Below are positions 1 through 9,277 of a stretch of 64,000 nucleotides of DNA, one piece after another. The translations under genes were made by a program, and so were the position numbers. Below the pieces are notes generated by a model. That model made no database searches. It was given only the letters and a program-made list of their open reading frames with translations, and was not told the origin of the DNA. Numbering within the stretch: position 1 is the first letter of the stretch; the number at the start of each line of letters is the position of its first letter. The DNA lies in contig NZ_JACEFB010000001.1 in the NCBI RefSeq assembly GCF_013694095.1, positions 124,001 to 188,000 of the forward strand. The letters run 5' to 3'. Origin of the DNA: Thermogemmata fonticola (lineage in GTDB: Bacteria > Planctomycetota > Planctomycetia > Gemmatales > Gemmataceae).

Positions 1-449
1 GTGGTGGAGGAGAGAGAATCATTCAGTACCTACCTAAACGTTCTGTCACTCGTTCCGCAGGGCTGTAGGGGAGAGTTAGAAAAAGTGTAACTGCCTCGGC
101 GGAATGACAGCGCACTGGGTAGTACCCGGAGCTATATTATGAAGGCGGCATCATCAACTGTCAACTGATGTTTTTTGTTTTTTCTCAGGAGTCACGAGTC
201 CAGAGGAGGGTGGGTTGTTTTCTCCGTTCGAGGGAAGAAAGCAACATACTACGTGATGCTCCATAAGAAGGGAATGTGGCAGGACTGTACGCAGGCGGGC
301 CGGGGTTGCCCCCTAGCATTGGGCCACTCTGCGGTTAGGAGTAGTGAGGGATGGATGGTGTGGCAGCGAGAATGGTTTGTGGCTTCCTCCCGGTCTTGCC
401 ATTCGTTCATGTGTCGTTCACAATGCCGTAAGACAAGTAAGGAACGCCG
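1..449. other. Region upstream of hisA, no gene seen
   Basis: I see no supportable gene here. A long open frame crosses the region and continues into hisA in another frame, but it has no recognisable domain and no good ribosome binding site. A T-rich stretch near 169-186 is the only clear base-composition feature. The hisA promoter may lie here, but I cannot point to a convincing -35/-10 pair. Confidence 0.5.
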
Positions 450-1172
450 ATGTTTCTCTATCCAGCCATTGATTTGCGCGGCGGTCGTTGCGTGCGGCTC
501 CGTCAGGGGGATTATTCCCAAGAGACGGTGTTTGCGGATGATCCCGTGGCGGTGGCCCAAAGGTGGCAATCGGAAGGAGCGGACCGCTTGCATGTGGTGG
601 ACTTGGACGGCGCCCGCAGTGGCCATCCGGTTCATGAGGAGATCGTGCGGCAGATCGTTCGCTGCGGCATCCCTGTGCAACTGGGGGGAGGATTACGCAG
701 CGAGCAGGACATAGCTTCGGCCTTGGATTGGGGTGTACGCTGGGTGGTTCTGGGCACCCGGGCGTTGCAGGAACCGGGCTGGTTCCGCAAAGTGGCGGAG
801 CGTTGGCCTCAGAGAATTGTGCTGGGATTGGATGCCCGGGACGGTTATGTGGCAACGGAAGGGTGGTTGAATGTTTCGCGGTGCCGAGCTGTTGATCTCC
901 TCGAAGTTCTCCGGGGTGCCCCGTTGGCTGCCGTCGTTTACACCGATATACAGCGGGATGGCATGCTGAGCGGTCCCAACGAGACGGCCCTCGCAGAAAT
1001 CCGCGATATGTCGAGCTGGCCAGTCATCGCTTCGGGGGGAATTTCGACCCTGGATGACCTTCGTCGCTTGCACCGAGTGGGAGTATGGGGCTGCATCATT
1101 GGCCGTGCTCTCTACGAAGGAAGCATTCGCTTGTCTGAAGCCTTAGCCGTGGTAAGAGCCGCACCGGAATAA
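450..1172 (+). CDS. hisA: Phosphoribosylformimino-5-aminoimidazole carboxamide ribotide isomerase (HisA)
   Basis: HisA is the cytosolic isomerase of histidine biosynthesis that converts ProFAR to PRFAR by an Amadori rearrangement. The 240-residue product has the normal family length and is a single TIM barrel. It opens with the typical FLYPAIDLRGGRCVRL, whose Asp (residue 7) is the expected catalytic acid. It continues with VVDLDGA, QLGGGLRS, the TDIQRDGM segment that carries the second catalytic Asp, and the phosphate-binding ASGGIST near the C-terminus. GTAAGGAA sits just upstream of the ATG and supports this start. No other his gene is adjacent downstream. HisF is the closest alternative, but the start and the TDIQRDGM motif favour HisA. 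Confidence 0.95.
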   Translation: MFLYPAIDLRGGRCVRLRQGDYSQETVFADDPVAVAQRWQSEGADRLHVVDLDGARSGHPVHEEIVRQIVRCGIPVQLGGGLRSEQDIASALDWGVRWVVLGTRALQEPGWFRKVAERWPQRIVLGLDARDGYVATEGWLNVSRCRAVDLLEVLRGAPLAAVVYTDIQRDGMLSGPNETALAEIRDMSSWPVIASGGISTLDDLRRLHRVGVWGCIIGRALYEGSIRLSEALAVVRAAPE

Positions 1173-1273
1173 TAGCTGGGCGGAGGGTCGAACCTCCAGC
1201 CCAGGGAGATGGAAAGGATTTTTTCCGATTCGTGACCGTGGATTTGTCCTTTTCCCCAAGGGGAGACGAAGGC

Positions 1274-3418
1274 ATGGTGGTCAAACATTCGATGGAAAAT
1301 ATCCGGGACATTGCCTTGGTTGGGCATCGCGCCGCGGGAAAAACCACCTTAGCCGATGCCCTGTTGTATCAAGCCCGTGTTGTGGACCGGATGGGCAGTG
1401 TCGATGACGGTACCTCTGCGGTTGATGTCGATGAGGAAGAACGCAAGCATCATTTTTCCATCGATACGCATGTGCTTCACCTGAGTTATGACGGCAAACA
1501 CGTGAACATCCTCGATGCTCCCGGCTATCCCGATTTCATCGGGGCAGCTCTCGAATCCCTCGCCGCGGTCGAGACGGTATTGGTGGTCGTTTCAGCCCTC
1601 AATGGCGTGGAGATGAACACCCGCCGCATGTTCCAGGAAGCCACCAAACGGGGCCTGGCCCGAATGATTGTGATCAACAAGCTGGATGCCGAGAAGATCG
1701 ATTTTCCTGGCGTGGTCAAAAGCATCCAAACCGCTTTTGGCAAGAATTGCGTTCTCTTCAATGTTCCCAATGCTGTCGGCCCCGATTTTCGCGAAGTCAT
1801 CAACCTTCTCCGCTTGCCTGCTCAGATACCGCCGTCCTGTCCAGTCGATGTCCAGGCGGCGCGTACCCAACTCATCGACGCCGTGGTCGAATGTGACGAA
1901 TCCCTGATGGAAAAGTACCTCTCCGAGGGGACAGTATCTGAAGAGGAACTTGAAGCGGCAGTCCCGAAAGCGATTGATGCCGGCACTTTGATTCCGATCT
2001 TTTGCACCGCTGCCAAGAAAAACCTCGGCGTCCGCGAGTTGCTGGAGGCCCTTTGCCAATATGCCCTCTCACCCGTGTATGCCAAAAAACGGCTGGCCGA
2101 CCTCCAAAGCGGCAACAACGGTCAGAAACGTTCGCTGGAGCCAAGTGAAAGTGAGGAATTCCTCGGTCAAGTTTTCAAGGTGGTCAATGACAAGTTCGTG
2201 GGAAATCTGAGCTACATCCGCGTTCTGACCGGCAAGCTCCAGCCCAACCATCCGGTGATCAATCTCCGCAGCGGCCAGTCGTTGCGCATCTCACACATTT
2301 ACGAGGTTCAGGGAACCAAAACCTCTCCCATCAACGAAGCCGTTCCTGGAGATATCATCGCTGTTGCCAAAGTCGATGGCCTGGAAATCGGAGATACGCT
2401 GTCCTATTCCCCCCAAGCGCCCAAGCTGCCGGTGCCCGTGTTTCCGACACCGATGTTTGGCGTAGCGGTTGAGCCGAAAAACCGCGGGGACGAGCAGAAA
2501 ATCTCCACCAGTCTGCAAAAGGTCGCTGCGGAAGACCCGACCATCAAGGTGACCCATGATCCACAAACGAATGAACTAGTTGTCAGTGGTATCAGCCAAT
2601 TGCATCTGGATGTCATCCGGGAGCGCCTCAAGGCTCGCTTTGGCTTGGAAATCAACACCAAAGAACCGAAAATACCCTACCGGGAGACCGTGACAGCAGA
2701 AGGGCAGGGGGACTATCGCCATAAAAAGCAGACCGGCGGTCGCGGTCAGTTTGCCGAGGTGCATTTGCGGATTTACCCCCTCCCCCGGGACATCAAAGAC
2801 CAGGCTCAATGTGAAGCGGTGTTTGCCAACAAAAGCCGCTTCGAGAAGATGCGGGCCTGCCACTACGATCCGAATTTCAACTTCGCCTTCATTGACCACA
2901 TTGTCGGCGGCGTCATTCCGAACAACTTTATCCCTGCCGTGGAAAAAGGGTGCAAGGAAATGCTAGAACGGGGGGTACTGGCGGGCTATCGCATCCAAGA
3001 TGTGGCGGTGGAGGTGTACTTCGGGAAGCATCACGAAGTGGACTCCTCGGAAGCGGCCTTCAAAATCGCCACGCGGCAGGCCTTCAAAAAGGCGTTCCTC
3101 TCCGCCCGACCTGTCTTACTGGAACCGATTGTGCGCGTGGAAATCACGGTGCCCAGTAAATACACCGGTGCAGTTCTGAGTGATCTGCCCACCAAACGCG
3201 CTCAAGTCGAAAACCAGGAAAGTCTGCCAGGAGAACTGACTGTCATCTATGCGAAAGCTCCGCTCGCCGAGATGAGCCGCTACGCCGCCCAGCTCGGCGG
3301 CCTGACCCAAGGGAGCGGCTCCTATTCGATGGAATTCAGCCACTACGAAATTGTTCCCCCCAACATTCAGCAGCAAATTGTCAGCAAGGCCCAACTCAAA
3401 GAGGAAGAGGAAGAGTAA
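1274..3418 (+). CDS. Elongation factor G-like GTPase (EF-G2/FusA2-type paralogue)
   Basis: This is a translation-factor GTPase of about 714 residues with the full EF-G domain order: GTPase domain, domain II, then domains III-V. P-loop GHRAAGKT is at residues 17-24, the G3 motif is DAPGYPDF near residue 82, and G4 is NKLD. Canonical EF-G has DTPGHVDF; replacement of the His by Tyr and the altered switch I (GTSAVD...EERKHH) place it with the EF-G-like paralogues rather than the main ribosomal translocase. An upstream GTG at 1232 is in frame, but the ATG at 1274 has AAGGGGAG at good spacing and starts right before the GTPase domain, so I prefer it. It ends in a run of Glu. Confidence 0.85.
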   Translation: MVVKHSMENIRDIALVGHRAAGKTTLADALLYQARVVDRMGSVDDGTSAVDVDEEERKHHFSIDTHVLHLSYDGKHVNILDAPGYPDFIGAALESLAAVETVLVVVSALNGVEMNTRRMFQEATKRGLARMIVINKLDAEKIDFPGVVKSIQTAFGKNCVLFNVPNAVGPDFREVINLLRLPAQIPPSCPVDVQAARTQLIDAVVECDESLMEKYLSEGTVSEEELEAAVPKAIDAGTLIPIFCTAAKKNLGVRELLEALCQYALSPVYAKKRLADLQSGNNGQKRSLEPSESEEFLGQVFKVVNDKFVGNLSYIRVLTGKLQPNHPVINLRSGQSLRISHIYEVQGTKTSPINEAVPGDIIAVAKVDGLEIGDTLSYSPQAPKLPVPVFPTPMFGVAVEPKNRGDEQKISTSLQKVAAEDPTIKVTHDPQTNELVVSGISQLHLDVIRERLKARFGLEINTKEPKIPYRETVTAEGQGDYRHKKQTGGRGQFAEVHLRIYPLPRDIKDQAQCEAVFANKSRFEKMRACHYDPNFNFAFIDHIVGGVIPNNFIPAVEKGCKEMLERGVLAGYRIQDVAVEVYFGKHHEVDSSEAAFKIATRQAFKKAFLSARPVLLEPIVRVEITVPSKYTGAVLSDLPTKRAQVENQESLPGELTVIYAKAPLAEMSRYAAQLGGLTQGSGSYSMEFSHYEIVPPNIQQQIVSKAQLKEEEEE

Positions 3419-3455
3419 AACAGACCTCACCCCAATCGCTAGGGTTGCAAGGACG

Positions 3456-3484
3456 GCTCGCAAGCCGGTTGCCTCTTTGCGAGC
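3456..3484. other. Short inverted repeat between EF-G-like and TolQ-like genes
   Basis: An 8-bp perfect inverted repeat (GCTCGCAA at 3456-3463, TTGCGAGC at 3477-3484) with a 13-base loop lies 37 bases after the EF-G-like stop codon. It could end transcription of that gene or be an RNA processing site, but no T-run follows, so a classic intrinsic terminator is not supported. Confidence 0.25.
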
Positions 3485-3577
3485 TGCCGCCTGAGCCAGT
3501 ATCATGGGTATGGACTCAGGAAATTCGGCAATACCCGTTTGGGATGGGGAGTCAGCCTCCAAACTCTGAGAGAGCCT

Positions 3578-4387
3578 ATGCAAGCCGTCAAAGATTTTTT
3601 CATCGGTGAATGGTATTTTGCCTTGCCACTGGTGACGATGTCGCTCGTTGGGGCGGCGCTAGTCATCTGGCGGATTCTGCTCAATATGTCGGCCAACACC
3701 TCGATGGATGATTTTCTGCCTGTGTTTCAGGAGGTGCTCCGGAAGCATGGGATTCGAGGGGCGGTTGAGTTGTGCAAACAAGAAAAAGGGTTAATCCCCA
3801 GTCGGGTCTTTGTGGCGGGTTTAGAAGCGGCGGACCAGGGAGCGGCGGCCATGCGCCGCAGTATCGCCAACGAGGTCGAGCTGGAAGTACTCCCCCGCTT
3901 GCACTTCCTTTTACCGACGATTCTCGCCATCGCCAAAATTGCCACGATGGTCGGCCTCTTCTTCACCGTGATCTCGATGATCAACACGTTCGACGCGATT
4001 GGCCGCGAATCAGCGGCCGGCAAAGTCAAGGAAATCGGAGGTCATTCCTCCAAAATTGGCCTGGCTTTGTTTGCGACAGCCATCGGCCTATTTACCGCCA
4101 TCCCTCTCGTGTTCAGTCATGTCCTCTTCAAAGCTTGGATCACGAAGTTCGAGGTGAAAATCAAAGTGGCAACGCAGAAACTGATCACCTTGGTCACCAA
4201 CTACAAGAAAGACCCGAAGCTCCTGGATGGACCCATTCCTGGCGTGACAGATAGGGCCAGAGTCACGACGCCTACCCCTGTGGGGGCGGGAAAACCTCCT
4301 GTGGCAGTGGCCGCGGCAGCTCCCGTGGCAGCGCCGGCGACAGCGATACCCGTCAAACCTGTCCCGCAGGAACCGCGTGAACGATGA
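3578..4387 (+). CDS. MotA/TolQ/ExbB-family proton channel protein
   Basis: This is an inner-membrane protein of the MotA/TolQ/ExbB family, which pairs with ExbD/TolR proteins to use the proton gradient for work in the envelope. Membrane segments are visible at the N-terminus (YFALPLVTMSLVGAALVIW), in the centre (LPTILAIAKIATMVGLFFTV) and after it (IGLALFATAIGLFTAIPLVF). The C-terminus is an Ala/Pro-rich tail. An in-frame ATG at 3539 exists, but the ATG at 3578 follows a purine-rich GAGAGAG and starts at the expected family N-terminus. Two ExbD-like genes follow directly, so this is a TolQ-R-R type set. The cargo it energises is not evident. Confidence 0.85.
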   Translation: MQAVKDFFIGEWYFALPLVTMSLVGAALVIWRILLNMSANTSMDDFLPVFQEVLRKHGIRGAVELCKQEKGLIPSRVFVAGLEAADQGAAAMRRSIANEVELEVLPRLHFLLPTILAIAKIATMVGLFFTVISMINTFDAIGRESAAGKVKEIGGHSSKIGLALFATAIGLFTAIPLVFSHVLFKAWITKFEVKIKVATQKLITLVTNYKKDPKLLDGPIPGVTDRARVTTPTPVGAGKPPVAVAAAAPVAAPATAIPVKPVPQEPRER

Positions 4388-4518
4388 TATGCTGCGGCGG
4401 TCGCCCAGGGTCAAGCTCAAGCCTAATCCAAGTCCGAATCTAGGTGCGGACTTGGGATGGAAGCGCTGATCGTGCAATTCGTATACCCGATATTTGCGTT
4501 TTCGAGAGGAACGACCTC

Positions 4519-5364
4519 GTGGGCGGAGCACCGAAGAGTTTCGATGTCTGGTTCGTCACGGCGAATACCGTGTACAAAGGCGTGCCGTATCAAGTGGCGG
4601 CGGACTGGGTCCAGCAAGGCCGCTTGGCCGCGACCGATCACGTACGACCCAGCGGGACTGAGCTGTGGGTTGCAGTTCGGGATTATCCCTTACTCGCGGA
4701 TTATCTCCCCAAGGTTTTGACGCTGCCGACTGTAGCGGTCAGCAGTGTGGAATCCTCCTCTTCTTCCGCTCAGGAGCAACAGGCAGCCACTCAGGGACAC
4801 CAGGCAGCCTCTTCCTCCGGGCTCCCTCTCTCTTCCGATCGCCTCCCTGGAGAGGGAATGACTCCACGGGATGTGGATGAGTTGTTCGAGCATGCCCCGG
4901 CACCGCTCTTTCACCGCAGTGATGACGATGAAGAAGTGGATATGGTCCCCCTTATCGACATCAGCATGGTCTTGCTAGTATTCTTCATCATGATCCGAGC
5001 GGCGGGAGCGCTGGCACCTGTGGATGTGCCGGAAATGCGCTACGCTGGCTCCCTGGCGACTGATCCCGAAGCCATAACAATCGTCATCGACAAATACAAC
5101 GAGGAGCAAGTGTACTACGCCGTGCGCCACGGTAAGGCTGCTCCCAAACCTAGTCATGATCTGCTACACACTCCCGAAGCGGCGTTACGCGCCTTGGACG
5201 AAATCTTGGCCACAGTGTCTCGGCCGCCGGAGGTGCGTGTTGCTTGCCACAAAGACCTGCCTTACGAGCGGATTGTGGAATTGCAGCCGGAATTGGAGGC
5301 CCGACACAAGAAGAACATGATCAACTCGTTTGTGGCTACTGTTGTGGAAGCCCCGCGAGAATAA
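4519..5364 (+). CDS. ExbD/TolR-family protein with N-terminal GYF-like domain
   Basis: ExbD/TolR proteins are single-span partners of the TolQ-like channel. The 281-residue product has three parts: an N-terminal module of about 65 residues resembling GYF_2/DUF4339 (DVWFVTANTVYKGVPY... WVAVRDYP), a Ser/Gln-rich linker, and a transmembrane helix with the proton-carrying Asp in VPLIDISMVLLVFFIM, followed by a periplasmic domain. The frame is open from GTG 4444, but GTG 4519 begins the folded module and has GAGAGG upstream. It lies 131 bases after the TolQ-like gene and 72 bases before a second ExbD gene. The N-terminal module would face the cytoplasm; its ligand is unknown. Confidence 0.8.
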   Translation: MGGAPKSFDVWFVTANTVYKGVPYQVAADWVQQGRLAATDHVRPSGTELWVAVRDYPLLADYLPKVLTLPTVAVSSVESSSSSAQEQQAATQGHQAASSSGLPLSSDRLPGEGMTPRDVDELFEHAPAPLFHRSDDDEEVDMVPLIDISMVLLVFFIMIRAAGALAPVDVPEMRYAGSLATDPEAITIVIDKYNEEQVYYAVRHGKAAPKPSHDLLHTPEAALRALDEILATVSRPPEVRVACHKDLPYERIVELQPELEARHKKNMINSFVATVVEAPRE

Positions 5365-5436
5365 CATGGTGGATCAGAAGGCGGGAGGTCTGACGCCCAA
5401 TAAACTCTCGGCACGGCTGAAGCAAAGGTGTCTCCT

Positions 5437-6051
5437 ATGAGCAGTTGGCTGGTGCGACCGGAAGGATCACCCCAAGCTATTCGGTTAGCGAGTCCGGAAG
5501 AAGTGCTGGCCGGAATCCGGGAGGGGCACTGGCTGCCCAGCGATGAGGTCCAAGGGCCCGGCGAGAATCAGTGGCGGAGCATCGACACCCATCCCCAATT
5601 GGCCGACAGCGTGGCCGAGTGGCTCACCCCTCCGCGGCTGCAAGAGGATGAGACCCACCTCGATATGAATCCCCTCATCGACGTCTGCCTGGTCTTGCTC
5701 ATTTTTTTCATCCTGACCATCACCTATGCTTCCCTCGAACGGGCGATTGATGTCCCCCCGCTTAACCCGGATAAGAAGGGACCGGCTCAAGTCAACTACA
5801 AAGACATCAAAGACCAGGTGTTTGTTGTCACCGCTCGGATGGATGGGAATCGACCGGTGGTCCGTATTGAGAAGCAAGAAGTTCCGATCCATCAGATTGC
5901 TAAAGAAATGAAGCGTATCATTGACAGCACGGGGCGGCGCGAGATGGTCCTGGATGTGGACAAAGCCGTACCATGGGGTATCGTGACTGCTATTTTGGAC
6001 GCGGCTAAGGGGAACGGTGTCCGCAACATTCTCAACAACCGCCGGGGTTGA
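5437..6051 (+). CDS. Second ExbD/TolR-family protein with N-terminal GYF-like domain
   Basis: This 204-residue paralogue of the preceding gene has the same plan. A cytoplasmic N-terminal module of about 65 residues begins with WLVRPEG and ends near WLTPPRL. A single transmembrane helix carries the conserved Asp in NPLIDVCLVLLIFFIL, and a periplasmic ExbD domain follows (VDKAVPWGIV near the end). A GTG at 5428 is in frame, but ATG 5437 is better placed after AAAGG. TolQ-like channels usually work with an ExbD dimer; two different ExbD genes in a row suggest a heterodimer or two alternative complexes, which is inference. Confidence 0.82.
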   Translation: MSSWLVRPEGSPQAIRLASPEEVLAGIREGHWLPSDEVQGPGENQWRSIDTHPQLADSVAEWLTPPRLQEDETHLDMNPLIDVCLVLLIFFILTITYASLERAIDVPPLNPDKKGPAQVNYKDIKDQVFVVTARMDGNRPVVRIEKQEVPIHQIAKEMKRIIDSTGRREMVLDVDKAVPWGIVTAILDAAKGNGVRNILNNRRG

Positions 6052-6100
6052 GGTTCTGATGATAGCAGAATCCCTACTTGCACGGACTAGAGGAGGGTTT

Positions 6101-6148
6101 ATGGTAACAATGAGTAGCTCTGAGACGCGTAAACAGTTGCTCCAATAA
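6101..6148 (+). CDS. 15-codon leader ORF ahead of the sigma-54 activator gene
   Basis: A tiny ORF starts at ATG 6101 directly after a strong AGGAGGG site (6091-6097) and ends at TAA 6146-6148, two bases before the ATG of the next gene. It encodes 15 residues ([15 protein letters not shown]). The following gene has no ribosome binding site of its own, so termination here and re-initiation at 6151 would couple the two. The peptide resembles nothing I recognise and may matter only as a translation relay. Confidence 0.5.
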   Translation: MVTMSSSETRKQLLQ

Positions 6149-6150
6149 TC

Positions 6151-8124
6151 ATGTCCACCTTGGCGCGCGCATACCTGGTTGTTCGCCGTGATGATGGCTA
6201 CGGAGAAGTGTTTCCCCTACAGGAGGGTACACGGCATCGCTTAGGACGCGCTCCTTCCAACAAAATAGTCATCAAGGACGATCTTTGCAGCCGGGAACAC
6301 GCCGAGATATACCCGGAAGGGGCAGACTGGGCCATTCGGGACCTCGGCAGCCTCAATGGCACGCTGGTCAATGGGGAGCTGCTCCGCAAGGAACGCGTCC
6401 TTCGCCCATTGGATGAAATCCGCGTAGGCCGGACTCGGCTGGTGTTCGTCGAAGAACTCGGGCAGTTGCCGGAATGGACGCCGGAGAATCAGCCTCGTGA
6501 AGCGGAGGGAGATGGATTTGCTATCCGCAAACGGCTGGGACAGACCCGCTATCTCCCTCCGGCAGGCAGCACCTCCGATTCGACCCAAACCGGACCGCGC
6601 ATTGCTCCTGCCCAAGCGCTGGCCGTGCTGTACCGCTTGGCGCTGGACATGGCCAATTGTACGACTCCGGTGGAATTGTGCGAATTGGTCGTCGATGCTT
6701 TGTTCCGGGCAACACCCGCGGAAACGGCTGCTGTTCTGGCACTGAAAGAAGGGAACGAACTGGTTCCCGTGGTGTACCGTTGCCGCAATCCCAACGCTCC
6801 GCAAACCTACCATAAGGTCTCGAGTTTTGTCAGCCGCGAGGTGATGTCTGCCCGGCAGGCGATCCTGGCCGAGAACGTGGCCACGGATCAAACTCTCAAA
6901 ACCCGCGAGAGCATCGCCGAGTTGCGCGTGGCCAGTCTGATTTGCGCCCCAGTGTTTTTCGAGAATCAACTTCTGGGTTTGCTCCATCTGTACCGCACCT
7001 CGCCGACGGTACCTTTGAATGCTGATGATCTGGAGTTTACTCTGGCCGTCGCCCGGCAATTCGGAGTGGTTTGGCAGCGGCTGCGGCGCGAGGCCACTCT
7101 GACCACGGAAAACCAGAGTTTGCGGAGCCAACTGCGGCTGGAGTCTGAGCTGATTGGGGAAAGTCCGGCTTGGCAGCGCGTCTTGGAACAGGCCATGCGT
7201 GCTGCCTTGACCAAGGCTACTGTCCTCATCCGCGGTGAAAGCGGCGTGGGCAAAGAGCTGGTGGCACGGGCCATCCATCAGGCCAGTCCGCGGCGTCATG
7301 GACCGTTCGTGACCCTCAATTGTGCGGCTCTGACGGAAACCCTGCTGGAGAGCGAACTGTTCGGCCACGAGAAAGGGGCTTTTACCGGAGCGACGGAACG
7401 CCTCATCGGAAAATTCGAATCCGCCGATGAAGGAACCATTTTCCTGGATGAAATCGGAGAAATGTCCCTATCCACTCAGGCTAAGTTCCTGCGGGTGCTG
7501 GAGGGGCATCCCTTCGAGCGGGTCGGAGGGAATGTGCCAATTCACGTCGATGTTCGCGTGGTGGCAGCGACGAATCGGCCCTTGGAAGAGGCCGTACGGG
7601 CAGGAACATTCCGGCATGATCTCTTCTTCCGCTTGCAGGTCATCCAGTTGGATGTTCCACCTTTGCGGGAGCGGATGGAAGATGTCCCCCTGCTGGCCGA
7701 ACATTTTCTCAAACGCTTCAGCCGCGAGACGGGGCGGAAGTTCAAAGGATTTACCGCTGCCGCTTTAGACAAGCTCCAGCATTACCACTGGCCCGGTAAT
7801 GTCCGGGAATTGAAAAACGTCATCGAGCGAGCTGTCGCGTTGGCTACGGGCCACGTCATCGATGCTACGGACATTTGGCTATCGCAACTCGATCTACCCT
7901 CAAGAACAGGAACGGGGCCGTCAGGATCGGCACCTGCCCGCCCAGATTTGCCGGGGAGTTATCAACCTCTGTCTCTCGATGAGCTAGAAAAACGGCACAT
8001 CTGGGCTACGCTCCAGCACACCGACTGGAACAAATCCCAGGCGGCGGCTATTCTCGGTATCGAAAGGTCCACACTCGATCGCAAGATTAAAGCTTACGGC
8101 CTCACGCGTGAAGGAGGCCTCTAA
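6151..8124 (+). CDS. FHA-GAF-AAA+ sigma-54-dependent transcriptional activator
   Basis: This is a bacterial enhancer-binding protein that would open promoters held by RNA polymerase-sigma54. In order it has an FHA domain at residues 8-90 (Arg33, SREH at 47-50 and NGT at 69-71 are the phosphothreonine-binding signature), a GAF domain at about 150-310, an AAA+ domain with Walker A GESGVGKE near 361, the sigma-54 contact loop GAFTGA near 409 and Walker B FLDEIGEM near 430, and a C-terminal Fis-type HTH ([24 protein letters not shown]). An FHA domain in place of a receiver domain suggests control by a Ser/Thr kinase. It follows the TolQ/ExbD genes and probably shares their transcript. Its targets are unknown. 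Confidence 0.93.
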   Translation: MSTLARAYLVVRRDDGYGEVFPLQEGTRHRLGRAPSNKIVIKDDLCSREHAEIYPEGADWAIRDLGSLNGTLVNGELLRKERVLRPLDEIRVGRTRLVFVEELGQLPEWTPENQPREAEGDGFAIRKRLGQTRYLPPAGSTSDSTQTGPRIAPAQALAVLYRLALDMANCTTPVELCELVVDALFRATPAETAAVLALKEGNELVPVVYRCRNPNAPQTYHKVSSFVSREVMSARQAILAENVATDQTLKTRESIAELRVASLICAPVFFENQLLGLLHLYRTSPTVPLNADDLEFTLAVARQFGVVWQRLRREATLTTENQSLRSQLRLESELIGESPAWQRVLEQAMRAALTKATVLIRGESGVGKELVARAIHQASPRRHGPFVTLNCAALTETLLESELFGHEKGAFTGATERLIGKFESADEGTIFLDEIGEMSLSTQAKFLRVLEGHPFERVGGNVPIHVDVRVVAATNRPLEEAVRAGTFRHDLFFRLQVIQLDVPPLRERMEDVPLLAEHFLKRFSRETGRKFKGFTAAALDKLQHYHWPGNVRELKNVIERAVALATGHVIDATDIWLSQLDLPSRTGTGPSGSAPARPDLPGSYQPLSLDELEKRHIWATLQHTDWNKSQAAAILGIERSTLDRKIKAYGLTREGGL

Positions 8125-8232
8125 TTGCTTTCCCATCGGCCCTGACTTGAAGGCAATCTGTTCCTCCTGGCCGGATAACCGCCGGTTTGTTCCTGGATTG
8201 TTCCTGTTCCCTCTCTCGATTGTTTCTACTTC

Positions 8233-9246
8233 CTATCCATCACGGGAGTGCTTGAGGCTGTGGCGATTCCCACCAGATTTTTTGAGCTGCTGCAGAAAAC
8301 GAGACAAGTCGTCCGGCAAAGGCATACTCCAGTGGAGAGGTTGACCCGTTGTCGGGTGAAGGAAACCCAGCTCGGCGGCGTGCAGGGCCAGTCGCGGGGC
8401 ACCGCTCGGATCGTCCAGAATCTGGCCATCGAGAGTGTGGATGTAAACCTTCTCCCCGCAAACGGGATGTCCGGCTTCTGCAAGATGAATCCGAATCTGA
8501 TGGGTACGTCCCGTCTCCAATCGGCAAGATACGACGGTATAACCGGGCAAGTGTTCGATGACGTCCACGTGAGTGATGGCCTCTTTCCCTCGATGGGGGT
8601 TGCGAGTGCTACCCCGGCGTCCATCGCCTCGGTCGCGCACCAGCCGTGAACGGAATGTTTGTCCTTTCATTGTTCCCACCACAATGGCGATATAGCGGCG
8701 AAAGACAGTGTGAGCTTGGAACTGCTGGCCCAAGATGCGTTCCGCTTCCGCCGTGCGAGCGAAGACGAGCAAGCCGCTGGTTTCCCGATCCAGGCGCTGC
8801 ACCACTCGCAAACGTGGCAGCACATGGGGGGAATATTGGTAACGGGCCGCTATGGCCCATTGGGTCAGGTCTTCCAACGTTGGGCTTTGCCGACGGCGGC
8901 GTGAGGGCCAGGTGCGTTCCCGGGGATGCCGGACGGTGTTGATCCCCGCGGGCTTTTCCACCACGACAATTTGGTCATCCAAGTGGCGGAGGACGAGACG
9001 CTGCGGGTGCGCTGTTGCGGGAAGCGGCTGAGGGTGGCGAAGCAGTGTCACCGTTTCGCCTTCCTGGAGCCGCCGTGCATCATCGGTACAGACACTGCCG
9101 TTGATCTGGACGCGTCGCGCCGCGATGAGCCGCCGCACCTGGGTCCACGTCGGCCCACCTAAACGGGAACGCAGGACTTTGGCCAAAGTGTGGCCAGCTT
9201 CCTGTGGAGCCACGACAAAAGGAGCCAGCTCAAACTCTGTTGCCAT
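8233..9246 (-). CDS. RluA-family 23S/tRNA pseudouridine synthase
   Basis: This RNA-modifying enzyme isomerises uridine to pseudouridine in rRNA or tRNA. The 337-residue product has an N-terminal S4 RNA-binding domain (VRRLIAARRVQING...LQEGETVTLL, residues about 35-70) and a RluA catalytic domain with the signature RLDRETSGLLVFA around residue 150, in which Asp is the nucleophile. The later motifs RTHQIRIHLAEAGHPVCGE and LALHAAELGFLHP are also present. It starts 31 bases after the YgiQ-like gene on the same strand, so the two are probably cotranscribed. The family member (RluC, RluD or another) cannot be decided from sequence alone. Confidence 0.92.
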   Translation of the reverse strand: MATEFELAPFVVAPQEAGHTLAKVLRSRLGGPTWTQVRRLIAARRVQINGSVCTDDARRLQEGETVTLLRHPQPLPATAHPQRLVLRHLDDQIVVVEKPAGINTVRHPRERTWPSRRRRQSPTLEDLTQWAIAARYQYSPHVLPRLRVVQRLDRETSGLLVFARTAEAERILGQQFQAHTVFRRYIAIVVGTMKGQTFRSRLVRDRGDGRRGSTRNPHRGKEAITHVDVIEHLPGYTVVSCRLETGRTHQIRIHLAEAGHPVCGEKVYIHTLDGQILDDPSGAPRLALHAAELGFLHPTTGQPLHWSMPLPDDLSRFLQQLKKSGGNRHSLKHSRDG

Positions 9247-9277
9247 AACAAAGGCCTCGTCTCAGACCCGGCGCAGG

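Noticed and set aside
175-714. A 179-codon open frame on the + strand overlapping hisA
   Set aside because: It overlaps the well-supported hisA in another frame, has no recognisable domain and no good ribosome site.
6241-7368. A 375-codon antisense frame in the sigma-54 activator gene
   Set aside because: It is fully antisense to a strongly supported gene and shows no domain; long antisense frames are expected at this GC content.
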